A stretch of 64,000 bases of DNA from Bacteroides timonensis (lineage in GTDB: Bacteria; Bacteroidota; Bacteroidia; Bacteroidales; Bacteroidaceae). The notes under the pieces are model-generated. The model searched no databases. It was given only the letters and a program-made list of their open reading frames with translations, and was not told where the DNA came from. The translations under genes were made by a program, and so were the position numbers. Positions within the stretch are counted from its first letter, which is position 1, and each line of letters opens with the position of its first letter. Positions 1-7,402 of this stretch are shown one piece after another. The stretch lies in NCBI RefSeq assembly GCF_000513195.1, contig NZ_CBVI010000001.1, positions 310,001 through 374,000 of the forward strand, in the 5' to 3' direction.

Positions 1-2102
1 AGCACATCCGCACAGAGTTCATGAACCAATCGCATATCATCACCCGCGACCGTTACGGCGATTGGTGTCTTCCGCCCGAATCTCCCGAATTAATACATTC
101 GAAAGACCCGGCCCGCATTACCGATGGTAAACTGATAGCAACCGCCTATTACTACAAGCTGCTGCAATATATGATAAAGTTTGCACAGCTTCAGTTAGAT
201 ATGCCCCACACTCCGGATATTGCCGGACAGCTGTACCACCAGCAGTTAGCTGAGGATATTCGGGAATATCGGGAACTGGCAGAACACGTAAAAGAAGGTT
301 TCAACAAGACCTTCTGGAATCAGGAAAAACAATATTACAGCAATAATACCGTAACAGCCAACCTTCTCCCACTGGCATTCGACATGGTACCGGATACGGA
401 AAAAGAAACCGTCGCCCGACAAATCATTCATAAAACGGTAGACTATTACAATGCCACCATTCAATGCGGAGTTATTGGCGTACAATGGCTGATGCGCGAG
501 CTTGTAAGAATGGGACGCACAGATGTAGCATACGTTCTGGCTACCCATACCAAATATCCCGGATGGGGATACATGGCGGCCAACGGAGCTACCACCATCT
601 GGGAGTTATGGAACGGGAACACAGCTGATCCGGCCATGAACAGCGGCAACCACGTCATGTTACTGGGCGATTTCCTCCCCTATTGCTATCAACATCTGGC
701 AGGTATCCGGAATGCCGCTCCCGGTTTCAAGGAAATCCGGATGAAACCTGCTTTCGAACTGGAAGAAGTAGGATTTATTCGTGCTTCTCACATTACACCT
801 TATGGCAAAGTAACGAGTGACTGGTCACAAACAGCTGCCGGGTATTCCTGGGAAATCAGTGTACCTGCCAATAGTACGGCTACTATATGGCTGCCCAATG
901 CAGATACCTCCGCCCTCACCGAAAACGGAAAGCCATTGAAGCAATCCGAAGGTTTACAAATACTCCGCCAGGAAGACGGATACACAGTTTGTAAGATAGG
1001 TTCGGGGAACTATAACTTCCAGATCAAAAAGAACATATCATACGGAAAAGGAAGAAAAGGCCTGCTGGAAGATGACTTTATCTGTCGGAAACCTCCCTTC
1101 CCGGAGAGCCATGCGGCTACTATCGTAGAAGGACGTCGCGGAATAGTGGCAGCCTGGTTCGGGGGAACCAAAGAGAAGAATCCCGATTGTTGCATTTGGG
1201 TTAGCCGCAAGACAAAAACAGGCTGGACGGAACCACAAATGGTAGCGGACGGTGTACTGGACGGAACCAAATACGCCTGCTGGAATCCCGTACTGACCGA
1301 AACGCCGAAAGGAGAACTACAGCTTTATTATAAGATAGGTGTGAACGTAGCCGGATGGAGTGGTCATGTCGTTACTTCGAAAGACGGTGGAAAAACATGG
1401 AGCAAATCCCGGGCACTTCCCGAAGGCTTCCTTGGTCCCATCAAAAACAAGCCCGTATGGATCGGCAAGCGGATGATCTGCCCCAGCAGTACGGAAGATG
1501 AGAACGGTTGGCGGATTCATTTCGAAATCAGCGATGATGAAGGAAAGACCTGGCGAAAGATTGGTCCTATAACTGCTTCCGAGATTGTGGAAACAGATCA
1601 GGTGAAGTTCAGTAATCAGAAGCATAAAACCATACAAGTGATACAGCCCACCATCCTGACACATAAAGACGGAAAGTTGCAAGCCTTATGCCGTACTCAG
1701 AACAACGGCTCTGTTGCTACCACCTGGAGTGAAGACAACGGAGAAACCTGGAGTCCGGTAACGTTCATTGACTTGCCTAACAACAATTCCGGCATTGATG
1801 GAATTACACTGAAAGACGGACGGCACTTGCTGGTATACAACCACTATCGCTACATCAAAGGGAAACGGAAAGAACGTACCCCCATCAATGTAGCAATCAG
1901 TGACGACGGTATGCATTGGAAAGCGGCTGTGGTATTGGAGGATTCGCCGATCAATCAATATTCATACCCCTCAGTCATTCAGGGTAAAGACGGAAAAATA
2001 CACATTGTTTATACATGGAGGAGACAGCGCATCAAGTATGCCTGCCTCGATCCCCAACAGGTGGAAGTCACCTCTTTTGAGGAAGCCGGTTGGAAGGAAT
2101 AA
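1..2102 (+). CDS. GH78 alpha-L-rhamnosidase (C-terminal part) fused to BNR/sialidase-fold domain; 5' end outside window
   Basis: The reading frame is open back to base 3 with no stop, so the ATG at 21 is internal and the gene is cut by the window edge. Seen: the first ~340 residues carry the end of a GH78 catalytic (alpha/alpha)6 barrel (YGDWC near the start; TTIWELWNG, whose Glu at residue 195 counted from the ATG at 21 matches the GH78 catalytic base) and a beta-sandwich tail. The remaining ~350 residues are a beta-propeller with Asp-box motifs (SKDGGKTW, SDDEGKTW, SEDNGETW, SDDGMHW) of the BNR_2 type. Known: GH78 hydrolyses terminal alpha-L-rhamnose. The BNR domain resembles sialidases in fold, but its substrate is not predictable. 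It is followed 93 bp later by the DUF4861 and GH43 genes. A periplasmic or surface enzyme for rhamnose-bearing pectin is inferred. Confidence 0.85.
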   Translation, partial: HIRTEFMNQSHIITRDRYGDWCLPPESPELIHSKDPARITDGKLIATAYYYKLLQYMIKFAQLQLDMPHTPDIAGQLYHQQLAEDIREYRELAEHVKEGFNKTFWNQEKQYYSNNTVTANLLPLAFDMVPDTEKETVARQIIHKTVDYYNATIQCGVIGVQWLMRELVRMGRTDVAYVLATHTKYPGWGYMAANGATTIWELWNGNTADPAMNSGNHVMLLGDFLPYCYQHLAGIRNAAPGFKEIRMKPAFELEEVGFIRASHITPYGKVTSDWSQTAAGYSWEISVPANSTATIWLPNADTSALTENGKPLKQSEGLQILRQEDGYTVCKIGSGNYNFQIKKNISYGKGRKGLLEDDFICRKPPFPESHAATIVEGRRGIVAAWFGGTKEKNPDCCIWVSRKTKTGWTEPQMVADGVLDGTKYACWNPVLTETPKGELQLYYKIGVNVAGWSGHVVTSKDGGKTWSKSRALPEGFLGPIKNKPVWIGKRMICPSSTEDENGWRIHFEISDDEGKTWRKIGPITASEIVETDQVKFSNQKHKTIQVIQPTILTHKDGKLQALCRTQNNGSVATTWSEDNGETWSPVTFIDLPNNNSGIDGITLKDGRHLLVYNHYRYIKGKRKERTPINVAISDDGMHWKAAVVLEDSPINQYSYPSVIQGKDGKIHIVYTWRRQRIKYACLDPQQVEVTSFEEAGWKE

Positions 2103-2160
2103 CTCACAAAGGCGACAGTATTTATATCAAAATGGAAAAGGAATTACGGTAGGTTTGCAC

Positions 2161-2168
2161 TACTTTTG
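2161..2168 (+). promoter_or_regulatory. Bacteroides -7 box (TACTTTTG) upstream of the DUF4861 gene
   Basis: TACTTTTG matches the Bacteroides -7 consensus TAnnTTTG and lies 28 bp before the start codon at 2196. No clear TTG is seen at the -33 position. It suggests that DUF4861-GH43 can be transcribed apart from the rhamnosidase gene. Confidence 0.5.
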
Positions 2169-2195
2169 TAGCAAATTAGTTATATATTTAAAACC

Positions 2196-3419
2196 ATGAA
2201 GAAGAATATCTTTACAGTATTGCTATTATTGTGCGGTCTTTCTGTCACAGCAGAAGCACAAGAAACCCAAAAGAGTTTCAAGGTGGAAGTAAGTAACACC
2301 TGGAACAAGGCAAAAGCGGACGAACCGGTAGTAATCAAACTCAGTGAAATCAATCCACAGTTCCGGGTACGTTCGGCAGTAGTCATGAACGGAAGCGAAG
2401 AAATACCTTCGCAACTGGATGACCTGAATGGCGACCTCCGTCCGGATGAACTTGCATTTGTCATCGACCTGCCTGCCAAGAGCAAGAAAACAGTGACCGT
2501 CACTCTGTCTTCCGCCAAAAGCGACAAAACTTATCCTGCCCGTGTATATGCCGAGATGCTGGTAAGCGACAAGCGAGGCAAGCATGTCCCCGTACATTCG
2601 GTAACCATTCCGGGAACCAGTAACATCTACAATCAGATGCATCACCACGGTCCGGCTTTCGAATCTGAACTGGTGGCTTATCGCCTGTACTTTGACAAGA
2701 AGCAAACAGTCGACATCTACGGCAAATTCAATAAAGGCTTTGAAATCAAAGAATCACAATTCTATCCCACCGACGAGCAACTGGCACGTGGCTTCGGTGA
2801 CGACGTCCTGTTGGTAGGCGGCAGCTGCGGTTTAGGCGCGCTGAAAGGCTGGGACGGCAAGAAATCCACTCATATCGAACCTGTATCCACGCTTACCGAG
2901 CGCATCATTGCCTACGGTCCGGTACGCACCATCGCCGAAATAGAAGTGACAGACTGGCAATATCAAGGTTCGGAACTACGCATGACGAACCGCTACACCC
3001 TCTACGGCGGACACCGCGATGTGTTTGTGGAAACCTTCTTTGAAGAACCGTTGAAAGACGAAATCTTCTGTACCGGTGTTATAGACATCAAAGGCTCTGT
3101 ATCTTACTCCGACCATAAAGGCCTGATAGGTTGCTGGGGAACAGACTGGCCCGTAAACGACACCGTGAAGTACGCTAAAGAAACCGTAGGACTGGGCACA
3201 TACATTCCGCAAAAGTACGTAAAGGCCGAAGTGAAAGACAAGGCTAATTACCTGTACACCATCGGTGCCAAAGGTAGCAAATATTTCACCCACAATATCA
3301 CATTCACTTCCATGAAAGAAACCTTCGGTTATAAAACTCCCGAAGCATGGTTCGCCTATATCTGCGAATGGAAAGAAGAACTGGAACATCCGGCAGTGGT
3401 GAAAATAACTAATCACTAA
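2196..3419 (+). CDS. DUF4861 family exported protein
   Basis: A 407-residue protein with a signal peptide (residues 1-22, ending AEAQ) and then one domain that I recognise as DUF4861, a family common in Bacteroidetes glycan-utilisation loci. His-rich IYNQMHHHGPAFESE (around residue 147) and IGCWGTDWP (around 308) are striking polar patches, but no catalytic role can be assigned from them. It sits between a GH78-BNR gene and a GH43 gene, with only 16 bp to the latter, so it probably acts in the same pathway as a periplasmic enzyme or binding protein. Its last codons are made of an iterated 7-mer repeat arm (3404-3431), so the C-terminal tail ITNH may be repeat-derived. Confidence 0.8.
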   Translation: MKKNIFTVLLLLCGLSVTAEAQETQKSFKVEVSNTWNKAKADEPVVIKLSEINPQFRVRSAVVMNGSEEIPSQLDDLNGDLRPDELAFVIDLPAKSKKTVTVTLSSAKSDKTYPARVYAEMLVSDKRGKHVPVHSVTIPGTSNIYNQMHHHGPAFESELVAYRLYFDKKQTVDIYGKFNKGFEIKESQFYPTDEQLARGFGDDVLLVGGSCGLGALKGWDGKKSTHIEPVSTLTERIIAYGPVRTIAEIEVTDWQYQGSELRMTNRYTLYGGHRDVFVETFFEEPLKDEIFCTGVIDIKGSVSYSDHKGLIGCWGTDWPVNDTVKYAKETVGLGTYIPQKYVKAEVKDKANYLYTIGAKGSKYFTHNITFTSMKETFGYKTPEAWFAYICEWKEELEHPAVVKITNH

Positions 3420-3431
3420 TAACTAAAAACG
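3404..3431 (+). repeat. Iterated 7-mer half-element over the stop codon of the DUF4861 gene
   Basis: Four consecutive 7-mers (AATAACT, AATCACT, AATAACT, AAAAACG) run through the stop codon and most of the 16-bp spacer to the GH43 gene. On the opposite strand they read AGTTATT/AGTGATT and fit the RASNNAY unit of the heptamer arms elsewhere in the window. No core or second arm is visible. Confidence 0.55.
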
Positions 3432-3435
3432 TATC

Positions 3436-5118
3436 ATGAAAGCAAGAAAGACCTTGATGAGTCTATGCCTGTTGCTCGCCCTTCCGCTGGCAGCACAGCA
3501 GAAAAATTATGTTTCCGAGGTATGGGTAGCCGACCAGGGAAACGGTAAGTACAAGAACCCGGTACTCTATGCAGACTATTCCGACCCGGATGCCTGCCGT
3601 GTAGGAGACGATTACTACATGACATCTTCCAGTTTCAACTGTTTGCCCGGATTGCAGATACTCCACTCCAAAGATTTGGTGAACTGGACTATCATTGGCG
3701 CTGCCGTACCTTACGCTCTGCCCCCAATAGAAACTCCCGAACGTCCTGAACATGGTAACCGCGTATGGGCACCTGCCATCCGCCATCACAACGGTGAGTT
3801 TTACATCTTCTGGGGAGATCCCGACCAAGGTGCTTTCATGGTAAAAGCCAAAGATCCGAAAGGACCGTGGACTGAGCCTGTATTGGTGAAACCGGGTAAA
3901 GGCATCATCGACACTTGTCCGCTTTGGGACGAGGACGGTAAAGTGTATATGGTACATGCCTACGCAGGTAGCCGCGCCGAACTGAAGAGCGTAATCACCA
4001 TTTGCGAACTGAATGCTGAAGCTACCAAGGCCATCACTCCGTCACGTATCGTATTTGACGGACATGAGGCGCACCAGACCTGTGAAGGACCAAAATTCTA
4101 CAAACGTAACGGATATTACTACATCTTCCATCCGGCAGGTGGTGTACCTACAGGTTGGCAGGTAGTGCTCCGTTCGAAGAATGTATACGGACCGTACGAA
4201 TGGAAAACCGTGCTTGCACAAGGTAATAGCCCTGTGAATGGCCCTCACCAAGGTGCATGGGTAGATACCCCGACCGGAGAAGACTGGTTCTTCCACTTCC
4301 AGGATGTAGGCGCTTATGGCCGACTGGTACATCTGCAACCCATGAAATGGGTGAATGACTGGCCCGTAATCGGTATCGACAAAGACGGTGACGGTTGTGG
4401 TGAACCTGTAATGACTTACAAAAAGCCAAACGTAGGTAAGACATATCCCATCTGCACTCCGCAGGAAAGTGACGAGTTCGACGGTTATACTTTGTCTCCG
4501 CAATGGCAGTGGCATGCCAATATCAACGAGAAGTGGGCATACTACGCAGGAGACCAAAGCATTGTACGCCTGTATTCTTACCCGGTAGTGAAAGAATACA
4601 AGAATCTGTTCGATGTTGCCAATCTGCTGTTGCAGAAGGCTCCGGCACCCAACTTCACTGCTACCATGAAACTGACTTTCAAGCCGGTAGATAAATACAA
4701 AGGCGAACGTACCGGATTGGTAGTGATGGGTATGGACTATGCCGGACTGATCCTGGAGAATACGGACAAAGGGCTGGTTCTCTCGCAAGTATCCTGTCTG
4801 AAGGCAGACAAAGGCACACCGGAACAAGTAAACGGTACGGTAGACCTGACAGACAACACCATCTATCTGAAAGTAAAATTCAGCAGCGATGCCAACAAGA
4901 AGATTTCAAAGAGTGAAGGCGGACATGATCTGCTGGTTATGTGTGACTTCAGCTATAGTCTTGATGGAAAGAAATACCAGCCTCTTGGCAAGTCATTCCA
5001 GGCAAAAGAAGGAAAATGGATCGGTGTCAAGGTAGGTACTTTCTGTACCCGTCCTGCAATTACTACCAATGACGGTGGTTGGGCAGATGTAGACTGGTTC
5101 CGCATTACGAAGAAATAA
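3436..5118 (+). CDS. GH43 beta-xylosidase / alpha-L-arabinofuranosidase-type enzyme with C-terminal beta-sandwich
   Basis: A 560-residue exported enzyme (signal peptide 1-20, ending LAAQQ). Residues ~35-330 form a GH43 five-bladed propeller with the three expected acids visible: Asp50 in YADYSDPD (general base), Asp159 in DTCPLWDEDG (pKa modulator) and Glu217 in CEGPKFY (general acid). Residues ~345-560 form a beta-sandwich of the GH43_C2 type. The length and order are those of subfamily GH43_12-like proteins from pectin and arabinan/xylan loci. The gene is the last of the operon and is followed by a strong terminator at 5156-5196. In this context removal of arabinose or xylose side chains from rhamnogalacturonan is inferred; the exact sugar cannot be read from sequence. 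Confidence 0.88.
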   Translation: MKARKTLMSLCLLLALPLAAQQKNYVSEVWVADQGNGKYKNPVLYADYSDPDACRVGDDYYMTSSSFNCLPGLQILHSKDLVNWTIIGAAVPYALPPIETPERPEHGNRVWAPAIRHHNGEFYIFWGDPDQGAFMVKAKDPKGPWTEPVLVKPGKGIIDTCPLWDEDGKVYMVHAYAGSRAELKSVITICELNAEATKAITPSRIVFDGHEAHQTCEGPKFYKRNGYYYIFHPAGGVPTGWQVVLRSKNVYGPYEWKTVLAQGNSPVNGPHQGAWVDTPTGEDWFFHFQDVGAYGRLVHLQPMKWVNDWPVIGIDKDGDGCGEPVMTYKKPNVGKTYPICTPQESDEFDGYTLSPQWQWHANINEKWAYYAGDQSIVRLYSYPVVKEYKNLFDVANLLLQKAPAPNFTATMKLTFKPVDKYKGERTGLVVMGMDYAGLILENTDKGLVLSQVSCLKADKGTPEQVNGTVDLTDNTIYLKVKFSSDANKKISKSEGGHDLLVMCDFSYSLDGKKYQPLGKSFQAKEGKWIGVKVGTFCTRPAITTNDGGWADVDWFRITKK

Positions 5119-5155
5119 GATTTTTCTAAGCGTGCAAGTTACGCGATAATACAGA

Positions 5156-5196
5156 GCCTCCGGATGTATAAGTGTATGACATCCGGAGGCTTTTTT
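5156..5196 (+). terminator. Rho-independent terminator after GH43
   Basis: A perfect 12-bp stem (5156-5167 with 5179-5190), an 11-nt loop and then six T. It ends the GH78-DUF4861-GH43 transcript. Confidence 0.9.
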
Positions 5197-5317
5197 GGCA
5201 CGGCAATAAGGCATCGAAAGGAAATAATTCATCATTTTAAACAGTTCATTTGTTTGAATTTATCAACAACGAAAACTCTTTTTGTAAGCAGCTGATTATC
5301 AGATATATTATAATAAT

Positions 5318-5405
5318 GGTATCTCAGTATACGACTTAGGGTATCTCAGTATGATACTGAGGTACCCTAAGTATCATACTGAGATACCCTAAGCATACGA
5401 CTGAT
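5318..5405. repeat. Intergenic island: four 22-bp palindromic units
   Basis: Four consecutive 22-bp units, each a 15-bp element of the form CTNAGGGTANCTCAG (or its complement) plus a 7-bp spacer (TATACGA, TATGATA, TATCATA, CATACGA). Orientations alternate, so 5335-5357 and 5371-5393 are a perfect 23-bp inverted repeat around 13 bp. It lies between the GH43 terminator and the higB promoter. The rest of 5197-5570 is A+T-rich and shows no gene. Confidence 0.8.
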
Positions 5406-5576
5406 CTCACAAATATCTTGTTTTGTAAATATTGATCATCTGTATATGGGGCGCCTATCATACAGGATTATTGGTTTGCCCATAACAGAATGATAATAAA
5501 TCTCAGCTACAGATTTGCATTACTAGTATTTTTTGCCTATATAAAACTGTTCCTAATGAAAAATAATTCGCTAAAA

Positions 5577-5607
5577 TTGCGAATTTATTTATTATATATT
5601 ACCTTTG
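5577..5607 (+). promoter_or_regulatory. Bacteroides promoter for higBA
   Basis: TTG at 5577-5579 and TACCTTTG at 5600-5607, 20 bp apart, fit the Bacteroides -33/-7 pattern. The first T lies 21 bp before the end of the 5' leader at 5628, which supports the ATG at 5628 as the true higB start. Confidence 0.7.
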
Positions 5608-5627
5608 TGTCAACAAAGAACATATGT

Positions 5628-5948
5628 ATGAATGTAGAATTTGAGAAAGAGTATTTGGCGGAACTTTATGAAAAAGGAAAGACTAATGATAAAAAACATC
5701 GTTTCCAGCCTCAAATAATTAATGGCTATTTAAGGTGTGTCAAAGCTTTGTTAAATGCCTATAGAATAGAAGACCTGTATCAATATAGATCTCTAAATTA
5801 TGAAAAGTTGAAAGGCGATAAGAAAGGACTTTCTTCTTTACGTATTAATGATCAATATAGACTTGAATTTCGGGAAGTTACAAATGTTAGTAACCAAACC
5901 CTCGTGGAAATTTGTTCTTTGGTAGATATTACAAATCATTATAAGTAA
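5628..5948 (+). CDS. higB: HigB-like RelE/ParE-superfamily toxin
   Basis: About 106 residues from the ATG at 5628; the open frame runs back to 5490, but the promoter at 5577-5607 makes the longer form unlikely. Seen: the RelE/HigB signature with GDKKGLSSLRINDQYRLEFRE followed by a hydrophobic strand and DITNHYK at the C terminus. Known: HigB toxins are ribosome-dependent mRNA endonucleases whose gene precedes the antitoxin. The antitoxin gene follows after 5 bp, which is the higBA order. Base composition is more A+T-rich than the flanking glycan genes, consistent with separate acquisition. Confidence 0.85.
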   Translation: MNVEFEKEYLAELYEKGKTNDKKHRFQPQIINGYLRCVKALLNAYRIEDLYQYRSLNYEKLKGDKKGLSSLRINDQYRLEFREVTNVSNQTLVEICSLVDITNHYK

Positions 5949-5953
5949 GAACT

Positions 5954-6274
5954 ATGAGTATAACAGCTAACAATTTACAGTCATTCCGTCCTTATCATCC
6001 GGGTGAATTGGTTAAGGAAGAATTAGAATGTAGAGGTATAAAACAGAAGGACTTTGCAAGAAAGTTTAGTTTGTCTTATTCAGCCTTAAATGAGGTGCTT
6101 AATGCAAAGCGTCCGATAACTACAGAATTCGCTTTACTTCTGGAGGCAGCTTTAGGTATCAATGCAGATTTGCTTGTAAGAATGCAAACGGATTATAATA
6201 TGCAAGTAGCACGTAGAAATAGTTCTTTGCTTGAGAGATTAAATAATATAAAGAAAATAGCTGCTGTCTTTTAA
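5954..6274 (+). CDS. higA: HigA-like antitoxin, XRE-family HTH
   Basis: 106 residues. The N-terminal FRPYHPGELVKEELECRGIKQKDFARKFSLS and the following YSALNEVLNAKRPIT form the helix-turn-helix of HigA/VapI-type antitoxins; the C-terminal third is charged and helical. It neutralises the HigB toxin encoded just upstream and is expected to repress the pair's own promoter. The pair lies between two glycan gene clusters with an independent promoter and terminator. Confidence 0.88.
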   Translation: MSITANNLQSFRPYHPGELVKEELECRGIKQKDFARKFSLSYSALNEVLNAKRPITTEFALLLEAALGINADLLVRMQTDYNMQVARRNSSLLERLNNIKKIAAVF

Positions 6275-6295
6275 GATAGAGTGCTTACGGGTAGA

Positions 6296-6337
6296 AGAGC
6301 GAGGTGTAAAGCCATATAATTTTCCCCTCGCTCTTTT
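6296..6337 (+). terminator. Terminator after higA
   Basis: AGAGCGAGG (6296-6304) pairs with CCTCGCTCT (6326-6334), followed by a T-rich run. The gene on the other strand ends at 6344, so the hairpin probably serves both converging transcripts. Confidence 0.7.
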
Positions 6338-6343
6338 ATTATT

Positions 6344-6811
6344 TTACAAGGTATCTGTCGATTCTTCTTTCAATTTATTCAGTAAGCTTTCTACGTTTTG
6401 AAAATGGTAATGTAAGATACCTTCCAATTGTTTCAGAAAACCTACATTGCTTGCCAGCTGCGTAATGAATTGCAGATGCAGACCGATTTCCCGGTTGGCT
6501 TGCAGAAGCGTTTTATGCGGGAGTGTGCTTTGCAGCATATAGATTCCGCTGGCATCTTGTATTTCTGCAATGCCGTTTCCCCATTCGTGTGTGCCTATCA
6601 ATCGTAGAACATGGATGAATTGTCTTAATTTGCGTTTCAGACATTGCAGGCTTATATCTTCCGAAGGCTCTTCGGCATACGTTATGTTCATAATGCCAAT
6701 CAGTTGTAGATAGTACGCTTTCATGGCTTCTTCTGACGGGAAGCCCGTGCGTGGGTGCATTGCTGCGTTGGGTAATTCCTGAGCGGTTACCGGCTGAGTG
6801 TTGTTTTCCAT
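6344..6811 (-). CDS. Hypothetical protein, 155 aa
   Basis: I do not recognise a family. The product is soluble, without signal peptide or membrane segment, and reads as mostly helical: ~residues 28-60 (EEAMKAYYLQLIGIMNITY), 60-80 (LKRKLRQFIHVLRLIG), 100-130 and a C-terminal helix (FQNVESLLNKLKEE). It is monocistronic and converges with higA. Its promoter is about 240 bp upstream, so the mRNA has an unusually long structured leader (6812-7048), which suggests RNA-level control. It could be a small regulatory or structural protein of Bacteroides; no function is claimed. Confidence 0.6.
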   Translation of the reverse strand: MENNTQPVTAQELPNAAMHPRTGFPSEEAMKAYYLQLIGIMNITYAEEPSEDISLQCLKRKLRQFIHVLRLIGTHEWGNGIAEIQDASGIYMLQSTLPHKTLLQANREIGLHLQFITQLASNVGFLKQLEGILHYHFQNVESLLNKLKEESTDTL

Positions 6812-7048
6812 AAATCGTTAAGTTTTAAAAGGTGAATAATTCGATTTATGAGAGAGGAGGAGAAATATAAAAGGCAATCCCCGCCTGTCCCATTGTCGAA
6901 CACTAAACCACACAGCTAGTATTTGGAGGTGCATTAACACTCCCCATGGGGGTACAGGGACCGCCATATAGGAGTGAGGCGACGGACATAAAAATGCCCG
7001 TCACGGTTTCTTGGCAGGTTTCCCTGCTGTGTGGTAAAAAAATATTCG
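6812..7048 (-). ncRNA. Long structured 5' leader or independent small RNA upstream of the 155-aa gene
   Basis: Read on the minus strand, ACCACACAGC (7035-7026) pairs with GCTGTGTGGT (6916-6907) and closes a ~130-nt domain. Inside it lies another stem built on GACGG/CCGTC (about 6971-7000). A TACCTTTG promoter box lies just upstream (7062-7055). This is either a cis-regulatory leader or a separate RNA ending before the gene. I cannot match it to a named riboswitch. Confidence 0.4.
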
Positions 7049-7054
7049 ACATCA

Positions 7055-7062
7055 CAAAGGTA
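7055..7062 (-). promoter_or_regulatory. Bacteroides -7 box (TACCTTTG) for the leader RNA and 155-aa gene
   Basis: The complement of CAAAGGTA at 7055-7062 is TACCTTTG on the minus strand, a good fit to TAnnTTTG. Transcription would begin near 7048. Confidence 0.55.
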
Positions 7063-7187
7063 CAATAAAAAATAAAGTAGCAATGTAAATCGGGGAGGAA
7101 AATTCATTTGTTCTCCGATTAACTTTATTAATAATGCCAATCAGAAGTTGAAATTCATTCATAATTGAAAAGAAATGAAACAATAGA

Positions 7188-7301
7188 TACGCGGACGACG
7201 CGGATAAGGCGGACAAACGCGGACTTTAATTTATCATTTATAATAGTATAGCGCAGCTTTTTAAATTCGCGTTTGTCCGCCTTATCCGCGTCGTCCGCGT
7301 A
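7188..7301. repeat. Perfect 34-bp inverted repeat built of 9-mers around a GCGCAGC-containing core
   Basis: Left arm 7188-7221 and right arm 7268-7301 are exact reverse complements. Each arm is an iterated 9-mer (ACGCGGACG, ACGCGGATA, AGGCGGACA, AACGCGGAC). The 46-bp A+T-rich centre contains GCGCAGC near its right end, as in the heptamer elements at 31.2, 49.7, 52.3 and 62.5 kb. It lies upstream of the HAD-hydrolase promoter and is not followed by a T tract in the sense direction. Confidence 0.85.
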
Positions 7302-7366
7302 CCCATTCTATTCAAAACCCATCAGAAACGAATCAACTCATTACAGATAATTTGAACGAAATGCCG

Positions 7367-7374
7367 TATATTTG
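7367..7374 (+). promoter_or_regulatory. Bacteroides -7 box (TATATTTG) for the HAD phosphatase gene
   Basis: TATATTTG matches the -7 consensus and puts the transcript start near 7381, so the upstream TTG at 7352 cannot be the start codon and the ATG at 7403 is preferred. Confidence 0.65.
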
Positions 7375-7402
7375 CGTTCATAAAGAAAAGAAAGTAAGAA
7401 AA

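Noticed and set aside
21..23. ATG at 21 as the start of the rhamnosidase gene
   Set aside because: The frame is open to the window edge and the protein would lack most of the GH78 catalytic domain; the gene is cut by the window.
1080..2102. Annotation of the BNR domain as a sialidase
   Set aside because: Asp boxes show only the fold; the window has no sialic-acid pathway and the catalytic set cannot be confirmed.
5318..5405. 22-bp units as a CRISPR array
   Set aside because: Units are palindromic, spacers are only 7 bp, and no cas genes are present; the same applies to the other islands.
6907..7035. Inverted repeats ACCACACAGC/GCTGTGTGGT as an invertible promoter (inverton)
   Set aside because: The promoter box lies outside the repeats and no recombinase is near; an RNA stem explains them better.
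6934..7140. 68-aa open frame on the minus strand
   Set aside because: It spans the promoter box at 7055-7062 and the structured leader, with no codon or family support.
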